Shown here piece by piece: positions 35,401 through 46,919 of a stretch of 64,000 nt of DNA; position 1 is the stretch's first letter, and every line of letters starts with the position of its first letter. This stretch comes from Phytophthora quininea (Eukaryota; Oomycota; Peronosporomycetes; Peronosporales; Peronosporaceae). The position numbers and the translations under genes were made by a program. The stretch lies in the NCBI GenBank assembly GCA_011947345.1, contig JAAVTG010001021.1, positions 186,001-250,000 on the forward strand, read 5' to 3'. A model generated the notes under the pieces. It ran no database searches, had not been told where the DNA came from, and saw nothing but the letters and a program-made list of their open reading frames with translations.

Positions 35401-36582
35401 ACTCTTGTACCTTCAGTACTCGACAATGATGGAGATGAGGATTTTCTAGACGACCTCATCTCTTCAGTCGACAGCCAGCTGCAGGTTGCTGCTCCTCCGT
35501 CAGTAGACCGTGAGACTGTTGATGAAGTCACGAGTGGGGGCAACCTCTTCCCACCCGAAGAGCTAGTGCCATTGGCTCGACATCTCAACAAGAAGAACCG
35601 CCAGGCGAAGCTTGCCGCGCACGCCTGTGACGAGCTCTTCCTGGCGTTGTATTTCAGCAGTCACACCGTGAAAGTCCCAGCCATTATTACTTCCCTCAAG
35701 CAGAATGGCTTTATCGTGTACGTTCCAAAGTACGATCTACGCGCGCCAGTTTATCTGCGAGACAAGAGCGGTGTTGTCCAGATGGACCCTTTATGGCTTG
35801 GAGTGCGCATTGTAGATACTGACCCAGCAACTGGGGCGTTTGCTGGCGCAGAGTGTATTCGTAAAATCCCTCAAGCATACTTAGTGTGGGACGACGCTGA
35901 ACGCGAAACTCTTGAGGTTGTCGGCGCAGAAGATAAGAGCACGGTGTTCCGCATCTTGGACGAGGTGGAGGTGCAAGTGTCGTGTGACCTCAGCGCCTCA
36001 ACCGCTCGGGTCCCACAGCTTCAGCTGCTGCTGGTTGGTCGTGCCAGTGCTAAGCACAAGAAACACATCGCGTCGTCGCTGTCAGAGCTGCAGCAAGTTG
36101 TACAGAACAAGAGTCTGCTTGACAGAGAGAACAATTCAAAAGTTACACTACCAATAAGTGGGCGATCATCGCAGGACCAAATTGACCAGGGGTCAGCAAC
36201 AAACCTGTACGAGCTTCTGTTGAATGCTCCAACTCTTTCTCCGACGGATAAGCGCATGGAACGCCGTCACAAAGGTGCTGACGAGCAAACTGCAGACAAA
36301 AAGAAGCCGGCCTTTAAGCGCCGAGGCCCTGGACGTTTAGTCTTCGGTGGCTTCTCGACAAACTCGCGACGCCACTACCAACACAAGCTCGCGCAGTATA
36401 TGGACGGGCGCTCGGAGGAGCGTGAAGAGGAGCTGAACATCCAGCGTGGTGCGAATGGCTCTGGCATGACTTCCGCACAGGAAGCAAGGCGCGCAGAGCG
36501 TGAAGCTCTTTCACGCACACAAAAACTGGCTGCGGAAAAGAGGCACGATCGCATCAACAGACGCATCAAAGCTGCCCAGTAG
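32479..36582 (+). CDS. Exosome 3'-5' exoribonuclease, DIS3/DIS3L family (three frame breaks)
   Basis: Processive RNase II-type subunit of the RNA exosome. The ATG at 32479 opens a Glu/Arg-rich helix, then the three-Cys (CR3) motif RYLRRDIHCGVEGCGVC known from DIS3, a PIN-like domain (VVVPDAFSLL to VKMVFMTRDIDA), two cold-shock domains (with YPNGHYVGILG), the RNB domain with the catalytic Asp cluster SVDPHGCQDIDDAM and HFTSPIRRYADVIVHR, an S1-like region (VPKYDLRAPVYLRD) and a basic tail. The frame breaks at the G-run 32761, the A-run 33418 and the C-run 34120; one added base at each restores family sequence. An acidic, Ser-rich insert of about 75 residues (35330-35560) splits the end of the RNB domain. 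The RNB part looks closer to DIS3L, the CR3 part to DIS3. Confidence 0.9.
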
Positions 36583-36745
36583 ATGCTACCAGCGTCGTAA
36601 TGAGCTGCATCTAGTCATTCTTCGTTACGCAAAAGTTCATTCACAAAACACTACCCGACAGGCCGATATTCCTGCTGATTGACGAAGTCAGCCTTACCAG
36701 TGCCTCTGTCTCTTTTTAGGTGCTGCGTTTGTCGTCGTTGCCTGC

Positions 36746-38537
36746 TCACAGCTCCGTTTCTTTGATGACAGGCTGGACGCCCCCGCTGTTGAATTGTGCG
36801 GCGAAAAGAAAACTATTGTCGTCCATGCTGTCCGCCTCCGAGTCATCGCCGTATCCCTTGCGGTTCATCATGGCCACAAACTCCTCAAAGCTGATAACTC
36901 CGTCGCCATTTGCGTCCACTTCGTTGATGACCTCCTGTGCCTGCTCCTCGCTGCCCATGAACTGCACGAGATCGGCCTTGGTGATCTGGCCCGTGTTAGT
37001 GGTGTCGAAATAATTAAATGCGTTGATGAGGTGCTCCTCCTGGTTGGCCAAGTTCCGCTTCATTGTAGCAGCCAGGAATTCCGGGTAGTCGACGAGTCCG
37101 TCGCCGTCGATGTCGATGCCCTTGACCAGCTCCAGTACCTCCTCCTCGATCATGCCGAGACCAGTGTCACGCAGAGCCTCCGCCAGCTCCGACACGGTAA
37201 TAACACCGTTGCCATCCGTGTCAATGGCCATGAACTGGTTCTTCAATTCAGCGATCTCGGATTCGGTGGCAAGGTCGGCAATCACCCCCAGCGCCGCTTT
37301 CTTCAGCTTGTTGTTGCCCGTGAAACGTTTCAGACTCGAGAAGATGTTCGGGTTCAGCGTCATGCTCGATCTCGGCGCAGATCCAGAGATCCACGGGTGA
37401 CGAAGCACTTCCTCAGCAGTCAGACGCTTGGAAGGGTCCACCAGCAGCAGGTGGCTGATCAGATCCTTTGCTTCATTGCTCACGTTCGTCCATTCGGGCG
37501 AGTCAAAGTCGTAGCGACCAGCACGCACAGACGCAAAGATCTCCGGGTCCGTGTCGCCGTAGAACGGCGGGTATCCACACAGCAAAATGTACATGATGAC
37601 GCCGATACTCCACAGATCGCACGACTTGTCGTAGTGGCGGCCAAGCACTTCCGGCGCAATGTAGTACGGGGTGCCCACACGCGTCGTCATGACGCCAGCA
37701 CTCAGCCCGTCGTCCATTCGCGACAGACCAAAGTCGATGACTTTGAGCTCGGCGTCCTCCGCCTTCGTGGCGAACAGGAAGTTCTCGGGCTTCAGATCAC
37801 GATGACAAATGTCGCGGTCGTGGCAGTGCTTCACCGCGTCGCAGATCTTGCGCACCAGCACGGCCGCATCTGCTTCACTGTAGTGGCCGCGAGCAATGAT
37901 GCGGTCGAAGAGCTCTCCGCCAGTGCAGAGCTCCGTCACCAAGTGCAAGTGGCGATTTCCTTCGCAGACATCGTACAGTTTGATGATGTTGGGGTGGTCC
38001 AGCGTCTACAGACAAAATACCAAAATCAATATAAAAGATAATAAAAAGATTTCAGAATTTGCTGTCCGCACCTTCAGAATGTTAATCTCGCGCCGCATGG
38101 TCTCCGGCCGGCTGACCTTGGCCTTGGGGATGGTCTTGATGGCCACCTTCTCGCCCGTGGCCTTGCTCACGCCGACGCGCACGGTGCCGTAGTGGCCGTG
38201 GCCCAGCTCCTTCTTCTCAATGTCATAGAACAAGTTCACGTCGCGCAGCTCCCCGTAATCTGCACAAATATAATTATAAATACTTCCAAAAGATATAGTT
38301 TAACATTAAAGACCATCACTCTTACCAGTTCCTTGAACGCCTTGCGGTCACGGGTCTGCGGGTTGCGCCGCACGGCGGCGGGGGCCGCGGGGGCACGGCC
38401 CCCTGGTTCTGGGGCTGCGCAGCGGCCGCTGCAGCCGCCGCCTTCTCCTGCTGCGCGCGGCGGTGCGACGCATTGTTGCGCTTGCCGTGCGGCCGCACGT
38501 TGGCGGCGCCGGCGTTGCTGCTGCTGCTGTTGCCCAT
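36746..38537 (-). CDS. Calcium-dependent protein kinase (CDPK) with N-myristoylation motif
   Basis: Ca2+-activated Ser/Thr kinase of plant/protist type. Exons: 38537-38326, 38259-38072 and 38005-36746. The start MGNSSSSN is a good N-myristoylation signal; an Ala/Pro-rich linker follows. The kinase has GHGHYGTV, AIK, HRDLKPEN, DFG and GTPYYIAPEVL. A junction domain leads to four EF-hands: DTDGNGVITVSEL, DIDGDGLVDYPEF, the degenerate DTTNTGQITKADL, and DANGDGVISFEEF. A frame break lies in the C-rich linker near 38365. The order kinase, junction, four EF-hands is the standard CDPK layout. Myristoylation would place the kinase on membranes. Substrates are not evident. Confidence 0.94.
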
Positions 38538-38802
38538 GGGGAGGTCTGCGTCGAGTTCTGGAGTGAGGGATCGCACAAAACGTGAGGGATTTTGCATACA
38601 AAAATCAAGGTCAAATCTGATGGGTACATTACAGAAATGTGATACGAACCAAAATCAAGGCGATGGGGAAAAGGCAACAACTTGGATATCCACTGCCGGT
38701 TTACGCCGATCTCCCGACCATGGCAAAATGACAAGCATGTCTCGCACAATGCAATCGACTGGCTAGTGTGACATAAATGCACTACAGTAAACATCCGTCA
38801 CG

Positions 38803-41132
38803 TTACTGCGGAGGCGGTTGCTGCTGGTGACCGGCACCCTGCACGTGGTTCCAAGGCAGCAACGTTTGCAGGAACAGCAGCAGCGGATTCGCGTCGGCCG
38901 GCAGATTGCCAGCCTCGAACTCTTCCTGCGCCTGAGCCAGTGCTGCCAACGCTTCGGCGTCTAAAGGCTGGCCGTTCTGGAGCTGTGGCGGCTGCAGCAT
39001 CGGATGGTCGGCTGGCAGCGTGGTGATTTCGTCCGAGTAGTCTGCAGACAGGAAGAGCATTGTCAGTGCGCAATTTGGATGAACACGCCGTGCAGTTCTG
39101 GACGTACCAGCGGAAACAGCTCGGAGGTACTTGTGCAAGCTTGTAGGTAGTTCCAACACTTGCGGGTTCGCGGACACGAGCGCTGGAGAGGCAAGAGCGT
39201 GCTGCGCACCACGCAGGAGGAACGTCTGCGCGTCGTTCACCTTCCAGATGGAATGGTTTCTTGAAATGTAGATGTTAAGCAGATGCTGCAGCACGCTGTC
39301 CTCGTCATCGACATTTCGAGCGTTGGCAAACACGCGGCTCGACAAGATCGGCTGCCACGTAGCTGTTAAACACCCAGAGAAGGGATTCGTGTCAATACGA
39401 CATCACTTGCTATGGTGTAGTGAGGAAGCAGACGCACATGACGAAGTGCTAGCAGCAATCTTCTCCAGCAAAGGCTTGAGAACAGTCGGAAATCGAAGCA
39501 GTGCTACAGCCAGTTGATCCTTAGCCTCGGTCTCGTTACCTAAGAAAAAGCTGGAAAGTGCACAACAGAATTTCGTTAGTCGTGTTGTTGTCATCAACCC
39601 AGTCAGTTGGATTGAGGTCGTACTGTGCGAGGGCCAGCGAAAACTGCAGGTTTGGCAGCGCCGAAATGTCCTCAGTCGAACTTGTCCTGGCCTTCTTGCT
39701 AGTCTTCTTGGTTGACCCAGAGTCACTTGTAGCGAAACGATCGACGGCGGGCGTCTTCGAGCAATAGAGATCGATCAGGAACTGGCACTGCCGCGACGTC
39801 AGCGCATAGTAGTCGATCGCCAATAGAACGTTCATCGGGTCTCCTTGGGGGTCCAGACTCAGCAAGAGCTTGGCTGTTTCGAAAGCACTTCGCATGCATC
39901 CTCGTCGACCGACTTGCTTCATCAACAGGAACAACGACTTGAAGAAGCCGCTGTTGTGCTCCGTGTTGATGTCCATGCGGCAATTCCCTTGGACACGTCA
40001 AACTGGTCAGCCCAGGCCAACTCGAGCACATACATGCAGCGCTTGATGCAGTCCGTGGAGTGGTCCATTTGGCCGTGATGTTGAAAGACCTCACTCATAA
40101 TAAGCAGCGCATCGATGTGGTATGGATAGCGCTGCAAGAAGTGACCAATAAGGTTCGGGTCGTGAGTCCGCTGGAGAAGCTCGAACTCTTCTTGAAGCTT
40201 TTTGTACGCCATTGACCACGTGATCTCAAAGTAGTTGCACAGTCCATTCCAACCAGGACCCTTTGGTTTGTTGGCGCGCGTCCACCGGATCCCGCCGCCG
40301 ACAAATGTCGGAGGACGGGGCCACTCATCCAGCGGGGTCACCATCGACACCTTCTTGGTCGTCAAACGAGCGACACTCCTGCAAAAAAAAGCAGCAATGG
40401 CAAGAATTCATCAGAGCAACGTCTCCTGTCACCAGAATCTCTGCTCATACCGAGGATCTCCACGCTTGCGGTTACTGCTGTGACCTGCTTCTTTAACCTA
40501 AAGTCCACAAAAGGTAGCAGGCTCGTCAGCAGCTTGAATACTCAATTTTCTACTCCACACTACAGAACGTACGCCAAATATGCGCTTCATCTCCTTGTCC
40601 GCATTGGCGAACTTGAGCTGCATGCCGAAGAGCGACTGCTCTTGCCCATTGCGGATGGATGTGGCTTCCTCGACATTCAGCTCGCCTGCTTTTGCTGCCA
40701 GAGCGTCCAAGATGTCGTCCACCGACTCTTTCTCTTGCGCACTTTTGTCTTTCTTCCCCTTCCTACAGCCAACCAACGAAATGAGCGACATCACCCCTTA
40801 TTACTATGTATCATCTCTCTATAGAGAACTCACTTCTTCCCCTTGGTTGGCTCTGGAGCCACCTGCACTTCTTCTTCTTCCTCCTCCTCCTCTTCTTCCT
40901 TTTGTTGTTCTTCTTCACTGTCTTCACTCTCCGAGTCCGAGTCTGCTAGGAAGGCAAAGCCGACATTGGCGGGCTTCTCCTCCTCCAGCTCCTCGTCCGA
41001 TTCCTCGTCACTGAGCGCCGTCGCCTCGCGCTCCTTCGCCAGTCGCTTGGCTTGTCTCGCAGACCTAAGGAGAGGCAACACACACACACGCACAGTCAGG
41101 TCTCGTCGATGGAGCTTCACGTATGTCAGCAT
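38803..41132 (-). CDS. TCF25: TCF25/NULP1 (Rqc1) family, ribosome quality control factor
   Basis: The family (yeast Rqc1, human TCF25) works in the ribosome-associated quality control complex that marks stalled nascent chains. Seen here: a basic start, an acidic Asp/Glu/Ser region with about ten Glu in a row (near 40870-40900), a helical core with MQLKFANADKEMKRIFG, then HFLQRYPYHIDALLIMSEVF, CIKRCMYVLELAW and GFFKSLFLLMKQVGRRGC, all typical of TCF25. At least five exons; a frame break near 39975 precedes MDINTEHNSGFF, and further breaks or introns lie in 39350-39560. The ATG at 41132 is a guess, since the family N-terminus (SxRALRRL-like) is not seen and an extra 5' exon may exist. Confidence 0.85.
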
Positions 41133-41192
41133 TTCCGCACATTTTATCAAATCCCAAAATGATATTTAGATCCAAAATAGTTGATTTAGCTT

Positions 41193-42114
41193 CTAATCTT
41201 CCGCGATGGAGACGGCGAGCGACGTGTCCATTCTCGCGTACTGCACGCAGCCCAGCAGCGCTTCTGGAAGCTCCGACTCGTCCTGACCCTCCACCACAAA
41301 GCCCATGTCCACCGTAAAATTGGTCGACTGCGAGCGACACAGCGCCGTGATGTGCTTGGCGATCATGTCGGACGAGATGTCCACGTGAACTTCAAGGTAC
41401 TGCGGCGCCTGGTAGTACGTCGTCTGGATGGCCTTGCCGATGATGCACGGCGTCGTACCGACACTTTCTTGATGATCCACGGCCCGTCGGCGATGGTCGG
41501 CACGAGTTTGAAGCGCGACTTGCGGAAGTCGTCGTCGGCAGTCAGGAATTTCTCCCAGAGCTTCTCGGCCTCGGTGAGGTCTCCGCCTGCGCTCTTGGTG
41601 CGAGCAAAGTACTGCACCGTTGCGACCAGTGGAGTGCCTGGGATGATGAGCGTCACGACGAACAGCTGCGGCATGTCGTTGCCGAACTTGGCGAACGCCT
41701 TGCTGGCGAAGCTCTTCTTGGAGCTGCACACGTGCAGCAGCTCGTCGTGGGTGCCCTTAAACTCCTCGAACCAGACCAGTTCGAATACTGCAAAGTGAAA
41801 GACGAGGTTAGAAAGGGGAAATAATCAATGAAAATGGTGATGAACGTACTGGGAGGAACAGTCACCGACTTGATCTTGTCCTGCAGGTAGGTTTTGGAGC
41901 GCAGCTTGAACTTCATCCAGTCCGGTTGGGACCACAGTTTCCGCAGTTGCGGGTCCTGCGTCGTGCAGCTCTCCGCCTGGGTCTTCCACGACTTGACAGG
42001 TACAGGGGTGTGTTTGATCTGCTCGGTGGGTTTGAAGTCTGTTACAGACGCAAGAGTCGTTCAGTGATCTGCTTGTCGAGAAAGGTGTCGTCAATGCGGC
42101 GGCATACCTTTCAT
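41193..42114 (-). CDS. EDR2 C-terminal domain (DUF1336) lipid-binding protein, copy 1
   Basis: Small protein consisting of the EDR2_C domain, which in plant EDR2 lies next to PH and START domains and is thought to act in lipid binding. Proposed first coding exon ATGAAAG (42114-42108) followed by GTATGC; exon 2 gives DFKPTEQIKHTPVPVKSW...TTQDPQLRKLWSQPDW, exon 3 starts VFELVWFEEF. Key family motifs: FVVTLIIPGTP, YFARTK, KLVPTIADGPWIIKKSVGTTPCIIGKA, TTYYQAPQYLEVHVDISSD and PEALLGCVQYAR. A one-base frame break lies near 41465 in an A-rich codon stretch (KKSVG). It is tandem to copy 2 and shares its exon layout. Confidence 0.85.
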
Positions 42115-42406
42115 GGTGGTGACGAAGAAGGAGGTCGTGAACTTGCTGGCAATTTGACCACTGGACTGCGATCCCCGGTGGTGAAACAAGCGCTGCTTTC
42201 GTCCTCAGTATTTATACCTGCAGCATCGCACAGATGGATCTGAATCGCTGTCAACGGGTCGATGAGTCCGTGAGTACAGTCGCATGTCAAACGAACCTGA
42301 TCAAAAATTCGCCAGCATCTCGACAACGTGCGAAGCGATTGTTCTTGTTTCTACAATGCTTCATGTTCATTATTTCGTTTAAGTAATGTTAGGAATTGCG
42401 TTGTTC

Positions 42407-43334
42407 TTAAGCCTGCTCTGCAATAGCGGTCGAGATGGAGAGGTCGAGGTGGCTGTACTGGACACAACCAAGCAGCGCTTCAGGCAGTTCCGCTTCGTCT
42501 CGGCCTTCAACGACGTAACCCACGTCGACAATGAGCCGCGTCGAGTGCGATCGGCAAAGTGCCGTCACGTGTTTGGCAATCCGGTCGGAGCAAATATCGA
42601 CCACCACTTCGAGATATTCGGGCGTCTGATAGAACGTCGTCTCGAGCGCTTTGGCGATGATCAGAGGCTTGGCACCGACGCTCTTCCGCACGAGCCACGG
42701 TCCGTCGTGGACGGTTGGCACCAGCTTGAGGCGTTCGCGACGAAAGGCGTCATCGCTGTCTAGAAACCGCTGCCAGAGATCGTTGGCCTCGGACTTGACG
42801 GCCGTCCCTGTCCTTGCAAAGTACTGCACCCCTGCAACCGTGGGGGTGCCCGGTACGATCAGCGTCACGACGAACATGGGCGGAACCTCGTCGCCGTACT
42901 TGGCGATCACTTTGTTGGCGAAACTCTTCTTATACTTGCATACATGCTGCAGCTCCTCGGGAGTGCCGCTGAAGACCTCAAACCACAGCAACTCGAACAC
43001 TACAGAGGGTCATAGTTAGCAACCGGCAGCAAGTCGTAAGAACGCTGCAGTACGTACGCGGTGGGGCCGAAGTTTCTTTGACCTTGCTCTGGAGGTACGT
43101 CTTGGAGCGCAGCTGGAAGCCCGACCAGGTTGGCTCAGACCACATCTTCCTTAAGTGGGGTCCTGCTCCGCACACCCGTCGGCTTTGAGTTTCCATGCGC
43201 TCTTGGCATCGACCGAGCACTTTTCCGGTCGCTCGGACTGCACCGGCACCATCGGCTTAATGTCTGCTGCAGAGACCCCAATTGTCAAGCTCACGTTGTC
43301 ATTGTTGATTCCAACCAACCCGCCTACCTTTCAT
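42407..43334 (-). CDS. EDR2 C-terminal domain (DUF1336) lipid-binding protein, copy 2
   Basis: Tandem paralogue of 41193-42114. The first coding exon is again ATGAAAG (43334-43328) followed by GTAGGC; exon 2 reads DIKPMVPVQSERPEKCSVDAK, and the last exon VFELLWFEVFSGTPEELQHVC to the stop at 42407. Motifs FVVTLIVPGTP, KLVPTVHDGPWLVRKSVGAKPLIIAKA, TTFYQTPEYLEVVVDICSD and PEALLGCVQYSH match copy 1. A frame break at a CCCC run near 43157 is healed by one more C (DPHLRKMWSEPTW). Its ATG is only 104 bp from that of the acyltransferase gene on the other strand, so the two share a promoter region and may share control; both products act on lipids. Confidence 0.85.
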
Positions 43335-43438
43335 GTTGTTGCTGTTCGAAGCGGATTCACGACTGCGGGAGTGAGAATACACTGTTGTTGCTGGCGTCAT
43401 GGCATCAACGTTCTGAGCCCGCGCAAAGCAAACTCAAC

Positions 43439-44899
43439 ATGTCTAAAACGGTCTCGAAGCTGGAAGACATGCAAGATGCAACGGCCGGTAACAGCCGGCG
43501 CCACCGCGTCCCATTCTTTCCCCAGATCCCGAAAATCCCGCAACCCAGCTCACCTGCCATGGCGCCGCACGTGGAGCCCCCGGTGTTCGCTCCCCTCTGC
43601 CAGCAAGAAGCGCGTCAAGAAGTTCCAAGCCATTGTATCCCCACTGGACCCTGCCGATGCTCGCTCCGGGGTGCACACATCCGAGTTCCGAGGCATGTAC
43701 AACCTCGCGTTATTGGCCGGTGGGTTGTATACTTTCAGCACGCTCTTCACCAACTTGATGGCTCGCAAAGACCCTGCGGATATGAAGCTGCTGCTGTCGG
43801 TCTTCTACTCGACCCATTTGCTGGAGGTGTTCGTCACCTTCGGATGCCAAGCGCTGTATGCTTACACAGCTCTCATTCCGGTGTACATGGCTGGCACCGA
43901 CATGTTCTCGGGCCGACTGCTCATCAACATTGTGCACCACACTCTGCAGAGTCTCTTGTTCTTCTTCACGGTGGTCTGCATCGTGTGGCGCGACTGGAAT
44001 TTGATCCACGCAGTCTCCGCGTTCATCGAAGGTCTGGTGTTGTTGATGAAGATGCATTCATACATCCGAACCAAGATCGAGAACGCCCGCAGAGAAGGCA
44101 AGCCGCCGTCACCAGACATTAAGGACTTTACCATGTACCTGCTGATCCCGTCCCTCGTGTACGAGCCCAACTTCCCACGTACGACCAAGATTCGATGGGG
44201 ATATCTGGCTGAGAAGACTTTTCCGTCATTTTGGGCATCTCGATGCTCTATATCGTCGTGACGACCCATGTGATGCCTCGACTCGAGGACTCCGGGACTG
44301 TGAACCCGGCTCTCTCGATCGTCTCTCTTTTGCTACCATTTCTTGGATGCTATCTTTTGACTTGGTTCATCATTTTCGAGTGCATTTGCAACGGCTTCGC
44401 CGAGGTGACCTATTTGGCCGACAGAGACTTTTACTCGGACTGGTGGAACAGCACGACGTTCGACGAGTTTGCTCGCAAGTGGAACAAGCCTGTGCACGAG
44501 TTTTTGCTTCGACATGTGTATCTGGACACGAGAGATAGCTACAACATCTCGAAGCTCCACGCGACCGTCTTTACGTTCTTCATGTCGGCGGCGCTGCACG
44601 AGTGCGTCTTCATCCTCATGTTCCGAGCCGTCAAGATGTACTTTTTCATCCTCCAAATGGTGCAAGTGGTGATTATCTTTTACGGCAGAGGACTGCGCGG
44701 CACTCGACTCGGAAACATGACCTTCTGGCTGGGGATGATCCTTGGGCTACCTCTGCAAGCTGTGATCTACAGTCGTGAGTATCATGGCGGCGAGCCGATC
44801 TTCATGGTGATCATGATGCCGGCGATGATCTTTGGCTTTGGTGGTGTTCTCGTTGCGTCACTGATGCACATCAGCAGGTCGAAGAAGAAAACCACCTAG
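43439..44899 (+). CDS. Sterol O-acyltransferase/DGAT1-type MBOAT enzyme, copy A (two frame breaks)
   Basis: ER membrane enzyme that moves a fatty acyl chain from CoA to a sterol or diacylglycerol for lipid-droplet storage. ATG 43439 (MSKTVSKLEDMQDATAG). Several hydrophobic segments follow, then the family motif FYSDWWNSTTFDEFARKWN and the catalytic-His segment SAALHECVFILMF, and a Lys-rich end (SRSKKKTT). The frame breaks near 43600, before SKKRVKKFQAIVSPLDPAD, and at the T-run 44219-44222; one added T gives AEKTFSVILGISML. Whether sterol or diacylglycerol is the acceptor cannot be decided; Peronosporales are generally unable to make sterols, so either DGAT activity or use of host sterols is possible. 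Confidence 0.87.
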
Positions 44900-46890
44900 A
44901 TCGGGCAGCATTTCTCCATCCAGCGAACTGCTGTCAAAGATATTTTTAAACAAAAGAGAATCACTGCATAGTGCCAGCAAAAGCTTCGTGAGCCTTGCTT
45001 ACAGGAAAAGTTATATACAAAACATAGTGTGCCTTGTTATGTATAGTATACAATTTTGAATACCATAGTAGATTTATAAGTAAAATGGGTTTATTGAAAA
45101 TTATTTCAAATGAGCTATCACTTAAAGGAGTACCTTTTTACCAACGTAATCATGGATCGAGAAAATGTTGTTACAATGGAGAGTAAAAAAATACTGTTTA
45201 CCTTCGAGAGGGTAGCCAGGTCAACCTCGTCCGACTGCGCAGGCATGGTTAGTGGTCGCCCAGATCCACCAGGGGGCAAGGGTTGAAAACCTTATCGCGG
45301 AGCGTGGCCCCCAAGTACGGGTGAATGAGTGCAATGACAGGAGTTCTTTGCGTGGATGGATGGAGACAGAGACGTTCTATTTGCTTCCTGTTCGATCAAG
45401 ACAGCGTCATACATCTCGGGGAGGCGGTAGAACTTGCGTAGTTTCCACACGATTGTGTAGGTTGAAACTATAGATTTGTTCAAAGTGCATTAATTGTGGA
45501 AGGACTACCATATTGCATTTTTTTGTTCGTGTATTGTTGTGCGAAGTCAACTGTCTCGAGATGAAGCTACTTCGTCCGTTCTTGTTAGTTACTGTGCAGA
45601 GCTTATTGTCATCCCCTCTGTACAAGGTACTAGCAACCCAGTTCGTGTATTTCAAGAATTTATATCATGTAACGTTCTGGTGGAACCGATCATTGCTCTG
45701 GTCTGTCAGGCCGGGTGCGTGCAGATCAGTACGCCCTGGCCAACTTCCTCCTGGCGTGCTGTCCTGCACGACAGCTGCCCAGTACCATGGCCGCCATGCG
45801 CCAGCCTGCCTTGTGAGGCCAGGAGTGCTCGGTAGACATTCAGCACTTGACTGCCTAGCACCCAACGGCAGCTCTTAGGAAAACAAAGGAAAGGGAAACA
45901 TTTTATATTTAGGTTTAGTACAGGCAAAGAAAAATAAACTTACCCACCATGGAGAAGCCAAGAGCGCCTTCATGACATGCATGTCGTAACTAGCAAAGAG
46001 AATAACACAAACGTTATTCAGTTTCCAATTTGAGTCGTCCCCCACAAGTCTCCAACCAACGCTCACCTCACCGCGCCGCCGCCTACCGCATCCCAGCATC
46101 TGGTAGCACGGGGGAGTGGTCGTCGCTATCCGTCGCAGATCCACGGGAGTTTTGGGTGTGAGGGCTAAAGTGTTGCCCCTGATTACCCATCCGTGTCGCT
46201 ACAACCGTAATTTCGGTTTCCGGTCATTGAGTGCTCCGCCACGGGTATTTGTGCTTGGCTATAGCTGTAAATACTGGTCTTGCGCCAGCCCCGTTAATTT
46301 ACTCTAAGCGTTCATTTTGGACATAAAAGTCTTAGGCTAACCGGTATAGTCGGTGTGAGATCTTGGTATACCTGTCCCAACAAAAGTCGCGTTGTTTTGG
46401 CCCGGTTGGGCTAGGTTATGATATAAGCTAAGCCATCCGTTGTCCACGCTAGTGACAATGACCCGAAGCTTGTCAGCTCTTTTATACGACTTTCGGTGGG
46501 CGATCCACTTCTCGCAAACAAGGCTCACAAGGACCTCTACAAGTCGATCGCCAAATCCGACTGGATTCTGAAGGCGCTGCTCAAGCAAGTATAAACGCAT
46601 GAAAGCGAGCGTTCCGCCGAGAAGCGTCGTGGTAATTTTGACGTGTTAGTCAACACTCAAGCACGCCTTGATGGCTATAAGAATTGGTCAATATTTGACC
46701 CGCGAAAAGTTCGACCCGATTTTGACCCGGAAAAAGTGTTGACCCGAAAAAAAGAGTCCATAAGCGTCATCACAAGGGCGCCGAGAGCTCTCCAGCTAAG
46801 TAAAAAAACAGACCAAGATCACCTCGAAACCTTAGGGTAAGCATAGCTATTCCTTGTAACAGGTTTTTGTCGTTACTCCACGAACCTTTG
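44900..46890. other. AT-rich gene-free region at the edge of the mobile-element nest
   Basis: No convincing gene. The first 350 bp after copy A are AT-rich and hold its terminator. A reading frame at about 46440-46595 (plus) ends KAHKDLYKSIAKSDWILKAL and a stop but has no start codon I can support; it may be a fragment of a decayed gene or element. The rest probably includes the 5' part of the gag element, but no terminal repeat or primer-binding site was found. Confidence 0.4.
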
Positions 46891-46919
46891 GAAGTTGATC
46901 GATTCTACAAATATCAAGT

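Noticed and set aside
36794..38041. Open frame of 415 codons on the plus strand
   Set aside because: It is antisense to the CDPK kinase and EF-hand exons, has Val/His-rich composition without domains, and is the shadow of the real gene's codon use.
40862..40930. CT/TC-rich tract that could look regulatory
   Set aside because: It encodes the acidic Glu run of TCF25 on the other strand.
46440..46595. Frame ending KSIAKSDWILKALLKQV as a possible effector fragment
   Set aside because: No start codon, no signal peptide and no RxLR motif; too short to support.
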